Source: Streptomyces katrae
GTDB taxonomy: Bacteria > Actinomycetota > Actinomycetes > Streptomycetales > Streptomycetaceae
Direction of reading: 5' to 3'
Assembly (NCBI RefSeq): GCF_002028425.1
Contig: NZ_CP020043.1
Location: forward strand, 248,001-312,000
DNA length: 64,000 nt
The notes under the pieces are model-generated. The model was not told the origin of the DNA. It ran no database searches and saw only the letters and a program-made list of their open reading frames with translations. Numbering within the stretch: position 1 is the first letter of the stretch; every line of letters begins with the position of its first letter. This document shows, piece by piece, positions 24,788-31,870 of the stretch. The translations under genes were made by a program, and so were the position numbers.

Positions 24788-25635
24788 TGGCGGCGGCCGG
24801 GCGGCTGCTCGCCGTCTCCGACCTGCACGTGGTGTACGCGGAGAACCGGCGGCTGGTCGAGGAGCAGCTCGTGCCCCGGTCGCCGCAGGACTGGCTGCTG
24901 GTGGCCGGGGACGTCAGCGAGACGGCGGCGGAGATCGAGTGGGCGCTGGGCCTGCTGCGCGAGCGGTTCGCGCGGGTGGTGTGGACGCCGGGCAACCACG
25001 ACCTGTGGACGCCGAAGGACGACGCGGTCTCGCTGCGCGGGGAGGCCCGGTACCGGTACCTGGTGGAGCTGTGCCGGTCGCTGGACGTCCTGACCCCGGA
25101 GGACCCGTACCCGGTGTGGGAGGGGGCGGGCGGCCCGGTGGCCGTCGCCCCGCTCTTCGTGCACTACGACTACTCGTTCCGGGCGCCGGGGCTGACGAAG
25201 GAGCAGTCCCTGGCCGCCGCCCACGCGTCGGGGGTGGTGTGCACGGACGAGTTCCTGCTGCACCCCGATCCCTACCCGGACGCCGACAGCTGGTGCCGGG
25301 CCCGGGTGGCGGCGACGGAGGCCCGCCTCGACGAGGTGGACCCGGCGCTGGCGACCGTCCTGGTCAACCACTACCCCCTGGTGCGTGAGCCCACCGACGT
25401 GCTGCGCTACCCGCAGTTCGCCCAGTGGTGCGGCACCACCCTCACCGCGGACTGGCACCTGCGCTACCGGGCGGCGGCCGTGGTGTACGGGCACCTGCAC
25501 ATCCCGCGGACCACCTACCACGACGGGGTCCGCTTCGACGAGGTCTCCATCGGCTATCCGCGCGAACGCCGTCTGCGCGGCCTGCCGCGCGGGGTGCTGC
25601 GGGACGTGCTGCGGCCGCACGAGGGCGGAGCCTGA
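24787..25635 (+). CDS. calcineurin-like metallophosphoesterase, PptH-like (possible phosphopantetheinyl-ACP hydrolase)
   Basis: 282 aa; its ATG overlaps the PKS stop, so it is translationally coupled to the terminal PKS. Metallophosphoesterase motifs are in order: VSDLH near residue 10, AGDV near 40, GNHDLW near 66, VLVNHYP near 196, YGHLHIP near 237. The spacing and the tail (GHLHIPRT, then SIGYPRE) look like the actinobacterial proteins next to Sfp-type PPTases, whose studied member is Mycobacterium tuberculosis PptH (Rv2795c, beside PptT). PptH removes 4'-phosphopantetheine from carrier proteins. The family assignment rests on motif resemblance recalled without a search. In this position it may recycle or switch off the PKS carrier proteins. 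A general phosphodiesterase role remains possible. Confidence 0.78.
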   Translation: MAAAGRLLAVSDLHVVYAENRRLVEEQLVPRSPQDWLLVAGDVSETAAEIEWALGLLRERFARVVWTPGNHDLWTPKDDAVSLRGEARYRYLVELCRSLDVLTPEDPYPVWEGAGGPVAVAPLFVHYDYSFRAPGLTKEQSLAAAHASGVVCTDEFLLHPDPYPDADSWCRARVAATEARLDEVDPALATVLVNHYPLVREPTDVLRYPQFAQWCGTTLTADWHLRYRAAAVVYGHLHIPRTTYHDGVRFDEVSIGYPRERRLRGLPRGVLRDVLRPHEGGA

Positions 25636-25652
25636 GCGCTTCTCCGGGAGTT

Positions 25653-25669
25653 CTCGAGCGGGGGGCGAG
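25653..25669 (+). promoter_or_regulatory. candidate SARP site upstream of the type II thioesterase
   Basis: CTCGAG and GGCGAG are 11 bp apart (CGAG at 25655 and 25666), 74-90 bp before the thioesterase ATG. It lies in the 107-bp gap behind the metallophosphoesterase. Weaker than the other sites. Confidence 0.42.
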
Positions 25670-25742
25670 CCGGTGCTGGTGCCGTAGGAGCCGACGGACG
25701 CGGCGCGGCCGCCCCGACGGACGAGAGAACGGACCCTTCCCC

Positions 25743-26519
25743 ATGGCGGACCCCCAGCCTCTGCGCGACCTGTGGCTCAGGCAGTACCACCCGGCCCCCG
25801 ACGACGGGACGACCCTGGTCTGCTTCCCCTACGCGGGCGGGGCGGCCAGCTACTACCACCCGCTCTCCGAGGCCCTGTCGCCCGGAGTGCGGGTGCTGTC
25901 GGTGCAGTACCCGGGCCGCCAGGACCGCCGCGGCGAGCCGGTCCGCACGGACCTGCACGCCCTCGCCGACGAGCTGGCCGGGGTCCTGTCCTCCTGCGAG
26001 GACGGCCCGCTGGTCTTCTTCGGCCACAGCATGGGCTCCACGCTCGCCTACGAGACCGCGCTGCGGCTGCAGGACGGGCCGTCCGGGGAACGGCTGCTCG
26101 GGCTGGTCGTCTCGGGCCGCCGCGGCCCCGCCACGGTCCGCCGGGAGACGGTCCACCTGCGGGACGACGCCGGGATCATCGAGGAGGTGGTCCGCCTGGA
26201 CCGCGGCAGCGCCGCCCTGCTCGCCGACCCGGACATCGCCGGGATGGTGCTGCCCGCCCTGCGCGGCGACTACACGGCGGTGGAGACGTACGCGCCCCGG
26301 CCGGGGGCGCGGCTGCGCTGCCCCGTCAGCGTGCTCACCGGGGACGCCGACCCGCAGGTGACGGCCGAGGAGGCCGCGGCCTGGGCCGGGGCCACGGACG
26401 GCGCGTTCCGCCTCCGCACCTTCCCCGGCGGCCACTTCTACCTCAACGCGCAGCGGGACGCGGTGAACGCGGCCCTGGCCGAAGACCTGGCCGCGTTCGC
26501 CCTGCCGGCTCGAGTGTGA
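25743..26519 (+). CDS. type II (editing) thioesterase
   Basis: 258 aa alpha/beta hydrolase. It shows the type II thioesterase features CFPYAGGAAS near residue 31, nucleophile elbow GHSMGS near residue 95, LTGDADP for the acid and GGHFYL for the histidine near residue 235. Enzymes of this type free PKS or NRPS carrier proteins from stalled or wrong acyl groups. It follows the metallophosphoesterase by 107 bp, and that gap holds a candidate SARP site at 25653-25669. It may therefore start a separate transcript with the downstream exporter. Its substrate could include chains on the type I ACPs or on the aromatic PKS carrier. Confidence 0.93.
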   Translation: MADPQPLRDLWLRQYHPAPDDGTTLVCFPYAGGAASYYHPLSEALSPGVRVLSVQYPGRQDRRGEPVRTDLHALADELAGVLSSCEDGPLVFFGHSMGSTLAYETALRLQDGPSGERLLGLVVSGRRGPATVRRETVHLRDDAGIIEEVVRLDRGSAALLADPDIAGMVLPALRGDYTAVETYAPRPGARLRCPVSVLTGDADPQVTAEEAAAWAGATDGAFRLRTFPGGHFYLNAQRDAVNAALAEDLAAFALPARV

Positions 26520-26545
26520 CCCGCCACCCCCTCTTGGAGAATCAG

Positions 26546-27982
26546 TTGAGTAGTGCACCCGCCCGTCCCTCGTTCGGGACGGTCATCCTCGCCGTGTCCC
26601 TGCCGATGTTCATGGTGGCCCTCGACAACCTGATGGTGACCAACGCGCTGACCTCGATCCGCGCCGACCTGGGCGCCTCGGTCGAGGACCTCCAGTGGAT
26701 CACCAACGCCTACATCCTGGGCTTCGCCGGCCTGCTGCTCGCGGCGGCCGCGCTCGGCGACCGGTTCGGCCGCAAGCGCGTCTTCGTCACGGGCATCACC
26801 GCGTTCACCCTGACCTCGGTCGGCGGCGCCCTGTCCTCCTCCACGGAGGCGCTGGTCCTCTTCCGCGCCCTGCAGGGCATGAGCGCGGCCGCGGTGATGC
26901 CGCTGTCGCTGACGCTGCTCGCGATGGCGGTGCCGGCGGAGAAGCGCGGCGCGGCGATCGGCCTGTGGAGCGGCATCAGCGGCCTGGCCGTGGCCCTGTC
27001 GCCGCTGATCGGCGGTGCGATCACCTCCGGTCTCGACTGGCAGTGGATCTTCTGGGTGAACGTCCCGGTGGGCGTCGTGGCGGTCCCGCTGGTCCTGAAG
27101 GCGGTCTCGGAGAGCCGGGGCGCCCCGGTGAAGCTGGACCTGCTGGGCCTGGTCCTGGCCTGCGCCGGCGTGGTCTCCCTCGTCTGGGCCATCGTCAACG
27201 GGCACGAGAAGGGCTGGGGTTCGGCTCCGGTCGTCTCCGCGTTCGCGGCGGCCGTGGTCCTCCTGGGGGCCTTCATCGCCTGGGAGCGCAAGGCGTCGGC
27301 CCCGCTGCTGCCGCTGTCCTTCTACCGCGTCCGTGCCTTCACCCTCTCGAACGTGGTCTCCCTGGCCGTGTACTTCGGCATGTTCGGCGCCACCTTCCTG
27401 ATCGCCCAGTACCTCCAGACGGGCCTGGGCCACTCGGCGTTCGTGGCGGGCCTGTGGACGCTGCCGTGGGCGGTCATGCCGATGTTCATCGCCCCGCAGG
27501 CCGGCAAGCTGGCCGCGAAGGTCGGCGCGGGCCGGCTGATGGCGCTGGGCCTGGCGGTGTCCGGGGCCGGCCTGGCCTGGTTCGCCCTGGTGGTCGGGGT
27601 CGGCACCTCGGACTGGGCGTTCGTCGGCCCGTTCGTCCTGGCCGGGGCGGGCATGGGCCTGGTCTTCGCCCCCACCGCGACGGTGGTCATGGGCGCTGTC
27701 GCGCCGCAGCACATGGGCAAGGCCTCGGGCGCCAACACCACGGTCCGCGAACTGGGCGGCGCGCTCGGCATCGCGGTCCTGGCGAGCGTCTTCGCCGCCC
27801 AGGGCGACTTCACCGGGCAGCAGCGTTTCGTGGACGGCCTGGTGCCGGCCATCTGGATCGCGGTCGCGGTGGTCCTCGTGGGCGCCCTGTTCGCCCTGGC
27901 CATCCCCCGCCCGAAGGCGGCCCCGGCCCCGGCGGCCGCTCCGGCCCCCCAGGCGAAGGAGCCGGCCGGCGCCACGGCGTGA
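26546..27982 (+). CDS. MFS drug exporter, DHA2 family (14 membrane segments expected)
   Basis: 478 aa from TTG 26546, chosen because GGAG at 26536-26539 lies 6 bases upstream; a GTG at 26516 overlapping the thioesterase would add ten residues. Family motifs are plain: MVALDNLMVTNALTSI in helix 1, motif A GDRFGRKRVF between helices 2 and 3, antiporter motif C region with SPLIGGAI, and the DHA2 signature WIFWVNVPVG. Such proton antiporters export antibiotics, so this is the likely exporter and self-resistance gene of the polyketide. The C-terminus is an Ala/Pro-rich tail. It ends just before a perfect terminator hairpin. Confidence 0.93.
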   Translation: MSSAPARPSFGTVILAVSLPMFMVALDNLMVTNALTSIRADLGASVEDLQWITNAYILGFAGLLLAAAALGDRFGRKRVFVTGITAFTLTSVGGALSSSTEALVLFRALQGMSAAAVMPLSLTLLAMAVPAEKRGAAIGLWSGISGLAVALSPLIGGAITSGLDWQWIFWVNVPVGVVAVPLVLKAVSESRGAPVKLDLLGLVLACAGVVSLVWAIVNGHEKGWGSAPVVSAFAAAVVLLGAFIAWERKASAPLLPLSFYRVRAFTLSNVVSLAVYFGMFGATFLIAQYLQTGLGHSAFVAGLWTLPWAVMPMFIAPQAGKLAAKVGAGRLMALGLAVSGAGLAWFALVVGVGTSDWAFVGPFVLAGAGMGLVFAPTATVVMGAVAPQHMGKASGANTTVRELGGALGIAVLASVFAAQGDFTGQQRFVDGLVPAIWIAVAVVLVGALFALAIPRPKAAPAPAAAPAPQAKEPAGATA

Positions 27983-28000
27983 CCCGTCGCTTCCCTCTCC

Positions 28001-28030
28001 GTGCCACCGGATCGCGAGATCCGGTGGCAC
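28001..28030. terminator. bidirectional intrinsic terminator between convergent genes
   Basis: A perfect 13-bp inverted repeat: GTGCCACCGGATC, loop GCGA, then its complement. It lies between the stop of the MFS exporter (27982) and the stop of the convergent DUF5302 gene (28039). There is no clear T-tract, as is common in Streptomyces. It closes the type I PKS transcript. Confidence 0.85.
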
Positions 28031-28038
28031 GGCCCGTT

Positions 28039-28227
28039 TCAGCCGGACTTGCGGCGGAAGGTGCGGCTCTGGCCGTTGGGGCCGCTGGCGCCCTTGATCT
28101 TCAGGCGGCCCTCGTGGTGGGCCTGCTGGGCGCGGGCGCCCCGGGCCTTGCGCTCCAGGGCCTCGCGGAACTTCTCCTTGCCGTCGGGCTCGGCTGCGGC
28201 CGCCTGGTCTTCCGGCGTATCGGTCAT
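28039..28227 (-). CDS. DUF5302-type small hydrophilic protein
   Basis: 62 aa with a perfect AGGAGG ribosome site seven bases before ATG 28227. It is highly charged and has no membrane segment. The Lys/Arg-rich middle (KEKFREALERKARG) and the end QSRTFRRKSG match the DUF5302 family as I remember it, which is widespread in Streptomyces and of unknown function. It is probably a chromosomal gene rather than part of either cluster, and it marks the junction between the type I PKS operon and the minus-strand genes. Confidence 0.8.
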   Translation of the reverse strand: MTDTPEDQAAAAEPDGKEKFREALERKARGARAQQAHHEGRLKIKGASGPNGQSRTFRRKSG

Positions 28228-28327
28228 GGTTGCCTCCTGGGCCCGGACAAACGATGTACTGCTGGAGCCCGTCAGTGTCGCAGCCGGGCGGGTGGAGAGC
28301 GACCCCTTTTCGGATCAATGGCGCCAT

Positions 28328-29530
28328 TCAGGCAACGGGGCCCGCTGCCACCGGCTGGGACGCCGGGGCGCGCAGGACGGGGGAGCGCAGGCGGGTCACG
28401 GGGTCGCCGTCGGCGCGCAGGTCGGGAAGGGTCTCGGCGAGGGTGCGCAGGGCGGCCCGGGCGATGGGCCCGACCAGGTGCGCGGACAGCCCGAAGTGCA
28501 GGTCGGTGCAGAGGCCGAAGGGCGGGGCGTCCGGCGCGGCCAGCGGGTCGCGGTTGACGGCGGCGACGAGGAGGGTGACGCGGGCGCCCACGGGCAGCGC
28601 GGTGCCGGCGAGGGTGACGGCGCAGCGCACGGCCCGGGACTCCAGGCGTACGGGGGGCGCCGTGCGCAGGGTGCGTGCGACGGCCTCCCCGGCCCGGCCC
28701 GGGTCCTCGGCCAGCCGCCGCCAGCCGCCGGGTTCGGCGAGCAGCAGGCGGACGGCGTTGGAGACGAGGACGGCGGTGGGCTCGGCCACGCCGAGGGCCA
28801 TGATCTGCGAAGCCCGCAGGGCGTCGGCCGTGGGCCGGTACAGGGCTTCGGCCAGGAGCCCGGCCAGGGCGGTCTCGGCGGCCTCCCCGGCCCGCGCGGC
28901 GGCGTGGCTCTGCGGGCACAGCAGGCCGTCGAGGGCGTGGCGGCAGTCGGGCAGGAGGCGGCAGAACCGCTCGTGCGCGGCCTCGGGGAGGCCCAGCTGC
29001 TCGGCGAGGACCGGGCCGGTCAGGCGGCGTGCGTAGTGCTCGGCGAGGTCGAAGCGGTCGCCCAGGGCGGCCAGGAGCCTGCGGGCCCAGGTGGCGGTCC
29101 GCTTCTCCAGCCGGTCGGCGTCGTCCGCCCACAGCAGGGGCCCGCCGAAGGCGGTGAGCGCGGCGAGCGGCGCGGCCGAGGCCCGGTCGAGGGTGAGGAC
29201 GGCGCTGCGGAAGGGCGGCGGGGCGCCGCCGGACACGCCGGGGGCGGGGGCGGGGGCCGGGGCGTCGAAGGCGGGATGTCCGACGACCTCCTCGGCGACG
29301 GCCCGTTCGGCGGTGACCCAGGTGTCCGGCAGGGCGCTGCGGTGCAGCGGGCCGAGGGCGCGGACGGCCTCCTCGGCGGCGTCGGGCGTCCCGGTGCCGG
29401 TGCGCAGGACCCGGGCGTACGGGTCGGCTTCGAGGGCGGCGAACCACTTGGCGGCCCGGGTGAGTTGGTTCCTGCGGGCCCGGCGGTCGGCCTCCCGGCC
29501 GGGGTCCCCGGCCAGCAGCTCGGAGCTCAT
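28328..29530 (-). CDS. cytochrome P450-like protein without heme ligand (EryCII/DnrQ-type auxiliary protein?)
   Basis: 400 aa from ATG 29530 (an upstream start at 29569 is possible). The overall pattern is P450-like, ending with the heme-loop region LHFGLSAHLVGPIARAAL. Aligned with FGxGxHxCxGxxxAR, the cysteine position is Val and the loop is two residues short. The K-helix ExxR glutamate reads RTLR, and the I-helix is only GVAEPT. It should not bind heme in the normal way. P450-derived proteins of this kind (EryCII, DesVIII, DnrQ, AknT) activate glycosyltransferases, but no glycosyltransferase is in this window. It is the last gene of the ligase 1-ABM-P450-like unit. Confidence 0.75.
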   Translation of the reverse strand: MSSELLAGDPGREADRRARRNQLTRAAKWFAALEADPYARVLRTGTGTPDAAEEAVRALGPLHRSALPDTWVTAERAVAEEVVGHPAFDAPAPAPAPGVSGGAPPPFRSAVLTLDRASAAPLAALTAFGGPLLWADDADRLEKRTATWARRLLAALGDRFDLAEHYARRLTGPVLAEQLGLPEAAHERFCRLLPDCRHALDGLLCPQSHAAARAGEAAETALAGLLAEALYRPTADALRASQIMALGVAEPTAVLVSNAVRLLLAEPGGWRRLAEDPGRAGEAVARTLRTAPPVRLESRAVRCAVTLAGTALPVGARVTLLVAAVNRDPLAAPDAPPFGLCTDLHFGLSAHLVGPIARAALRTLAETLPDLRADGDPVTRLRSPVLRAPASQPVAAGPVA

Positions 29531-29637
29531 GTTGCGTCCAGCATGCCATCCCGCCGGACGCGGGGACACCGGGCGCGCGGGCGGGGCGCCCGGATGCGGC
29601 CGGCCGGAGTCCCGCCGGGACCCGGCCCGGTCGCCGG

Positions 29638-29940
29638 TCAGGCGGCGGTGGCGGGAGCCTGCTCGGGCAGTGACTCGTACAGGCCCTGCTCACGGGTGGC
29701 GAGGACGGCGATCTCCCGGGCCAGTTCGCGGAAGTCCTCGCTGGTCACGGCGGCGCGGTGCGCGGCGGTGTCCTCCCAGACGGAGAGTTCCACGAAGAAG
29801 TTGGCGGTGCCGACCAGGCGGAGCGTCTGGTGGCTGACGCAGCCGGGCTGGGCGCTGACGAAGCGGGTGAGGCGGTCCTTGGCGTCCATGAAGCGCACGA
29901 GGTCGCCGTGGACGTTCAGCTTGTTGACGTAGGTCACCAT
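29638..29940 (-). CDS. antibiotic biosynthesis monooxygenase (ABM) domain protein
   Basis: 100 aa, a ferredoxin-like dimeric alpha/beta barrel of the ABM family (VTYVNKLNV strand, then SHQTLRLVG, FFVELSVWED and the helix AAVTSEDFRELAREI). Start ATG 29940 has AGGAG upstream. Members in aromatic polyketide clusters (ActVA-Orf6, TcmH, ElmH) oxidise anthrones to quinones without metal or flavin; others act as cyclases. Given the type II PKS here, a quinone-forming oxygenase is the most likely role. It lies 51 bp behind ligase 1 and probably shares its transcript. Confidence 0.82.
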   Translation of the reverse strand: MVTYVNKLNVHGDLVRFMDAKDRLTRFVSAQPGCVSHQTLRLVGTANFFVELSVWEDTAAHRAAVTSEDFRELAREIAVLATREQGLYESLPEQAPATAA

Positions 29941-29991
29941 GACGGGCGCTCCTGCTCCTTGGATGGGTCTCGGGGGGTCGGACGGGTGGTG

Positions 29992-31617
29992 TCAGGCGTT
30001 CGCCTCGGCGGCCGCGCGGCTGCGGATGCTGCGGCGCAGCACGCCCCGTACGGGCTTGCCGACGGGGGTGCGCGGGACCGCGTCGATGGCCTCGACGCGG
30101 CGGATGCGTTCGAAGGGCGCCAGGCGCTCGTTGGCGCGGGCGGCGATCTCCGCCAGCAGGGGCGCGGGGTCGGCCGCGCCGCGCTCGCGCAGGACGATGC
30201 CGGCCCAGGTGACGGACCCGTGCACGGCGTCGGGCCAGCCGACGACCGCGCATTCGGCGACCCGGGGGTCGGAGCCGAGGACCCGCTCGACGGCGCTGGG
30301 CGAGACGAGTTCCCCGTCGTGGAGGAAGACGTCCCCGAGCCGGTCGACGAGGAACAGCTCCCCGTCCGGGCCGATCCGGCCGACGTCGCCGGTGGAGAAC
30401 CAGCCGTCGGGGCCGGCCGGCGCCTCCTCGGTGCCCAGGTAGCCGGCCATCAGCTGCGGGCCGCGCACCTGTACCTCGCCGCTCTCCCCGGGCGGCAGCG
30501 GGACCCCGGTGTCGGGGTGGACGACGCGGCATCCGGTACCGGGCACGGGGGTGCCGACGGAGCCGGTGCCGGTCGTGCCGTCGGGGCGCTGGCAGTGGGT
30601 GAGCGGGGAGAGCTCGGTCATGCCGTAGCCCTGGACGACGGGGACGCCGATCCGGTGGGCGAGGGTGCGGGCGGCGGCCGGGTTGAGGGCGCTGCCGCCC
30701 GAGAGGACGGCGGTCAGCCGGGGGCCGGCGGGCAGGCCGGGCAGGGGGCCACCGCGCAGCCGCTCGTCGGCGGCGAGCCGGTGGAGGCGGGCGGGCAGCC
30801 CGTAGTAGTGGGTGGCGCCTGCCTCCTCGGCGAGGGCGAAGGAGGCGAACGGGTCGGGGTCGGGGCACAGCACCTGGCAGGCGCCCGCGTACACGGCCGA
30901 GTTGAGGTGCATCGGCTGGTACAGCGGGAGGTGGTTGAGGGTGGTGGAGTCCTCGCCGAGCCGGTGGGCCAGGGCCGTCTGGACGGCGTTGGCGACGAGG
31001 TTGCGGTGGGTCAGCCGGACGCCCTTGGGGCTCGCGGTGGTGCCCGTCGTGAACTGGACGCAGGCCTCGGCGTCGAGGTCCACGGAGACGGCCGCGCGCG
31101 GGGCGGCGGATCCGGCGGCCGGGGCGACGGCGTCGAGGACGAGGTCCAGCGGGACGGCGGCGCCGGGCAGCGGGCCGCCGTCCTCGGCCCCGGTGACCAG
31201 CACCAGGGACAGGCTCTCGGGCCGGTCGGGCAGCGCGCACAGCGCCTCGGCGGCGGCCCGCGGCGCGAAGGCCAGCTCGGCACCGGCGACGGCGAGCACC
31301 TTCGCCGTCCGGGCGGGCGCGAGCAGCGGGTTGAGGACGACGACGGTGTTGCCGCTGCGGACGGTGGCGTAGTACGCGGCCGCGAACTCGGCGTCCAGGG
31401 TGTTCACGACGGCCACGCGCGCCCCGCGCCGGCCCACCGAGCACTCCAGGTAGGCGGCGATCCGGTCGGCGCGGGCGTCGAGCTCCCCGAAGGTGAGCGT
31501 CTGCGCGCCCACGCGCAGCGCCGGGGCCCCGGGGGCCCGCAGGGCGGCGCGGCGCAGCAGCCCGTCGAGCGGCAGGTGCGGCAGTCGCGGCAGTTCCGGA
31601 TGGGCGGGTGTCGGCAC
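29992..31617 (-). CDS. acyl-CoA/aryl-CoA ligase 1 (AMP-forming)
   Basis: 541 aa from GTG 31617, preceded by GAGGGGAG. It is an ANL-family adenylating enzyme: P-loop FTTGTTASPKGV near residue 190, YGMTE near 330, the STGDVGRI region (A8) and C-terminal lysine motif PRTPVGKPVRG. It activates a carboxylic acid with ATP and loads it on CoA or a carrier protein. It is clearly a paralogue of ligase 2 at 35056-36705 (shared NTLDxEFAAAYY and LNHLPLYQPMHLNSAV). Type II PKS clusters such as mithramycin carry similar ligases. A SARP-type triple repeat lies 66-93 bp upstream. Confidence 0.93.
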   Translation of the reverse strand: MPTPAHPELPRLPHLPLDGLLRRAALRAPGAPALRVGAQTLTFGELDARADRIAAYLECSVGRRGARVAVVNTLDAEFAAAYYATVRSGNTVVVLNPLLAPARTAKVLAVAGAELAFAPRAAAEALCALPDRPESLSLVLVTGAEDGGPLPGAAVPLDLVLDAVAPAAGSAAPRAAVSVDLDAEACVQFTTGTTASPKGVRLTHRNLVANAVQTALAHRLGEDSTTLNHLPLYQPMHLNSAVYAGACQVLCPDPDPFASFALAEEAGATHYYGLPARLHRLAADERLRGGPLPGLPAGPRLTAVLSGGSALNPAAARTLAHRIGVPVVQGYGMTELSPLTHCQRPDGTTGTGSVGTPVPGTGCRVVHPDTGVPLPPGESGEVQVRGPQLMAGYLGTEEAPAGPDGWFSTGDVGRIGPDGELFLVDRLGDVFLHDGELVSPSAVERVLGSDPRVAECAVVGWPDAVHGSVTWAGIVLRERGAADPAPLLAEIAARANERLAPFERIRRVEAIDAVPRTPVGKPVRGVLRRSIRSRAAAEANA

Positions 31618-31682
31618 GGCTCTGCTCCCCTCTGCACTGCGTCCCGGCGGGCGACAGGGCCCTCCCACGGTCCACGCCACCG

Positions 31683-31710
31683 CTCGCAATCCACTCCAGG
31701 ACCACTCGAA
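31683..31710 (-). promoter_or_regulatory. candidate SARP site, three 11-bp direct repeats, ligase 1 promoter
   Basis: Read on the minus strand the three half-sites are TTCGAG, CTGGAG and TGCGAG, each exactly 11 bp apart, and each followed by a G-rich triplet. This is the architecture of OmpR-like SARP binding sites. It sits 66 bp upstream of the ligase 1 GTG. The 31618-31870 gap holds nothing else that I can identify. Confidence 0.6.
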
Positions 31711-31870
31711 CCCCTCTGGTGCACACCTCCGGCCCCGACCGGAACCCACGCCACCCGCCACGGCCCGAACCCCGCCCGCAGGAGGGCCAGGCGGGTCGTT
31801 CCCCGGCCCGTCAGGCGAGCGCCGGACTCCGCAAGCCGGGCCGGGCCGGACCGATCCGGTGCGACGCGGC

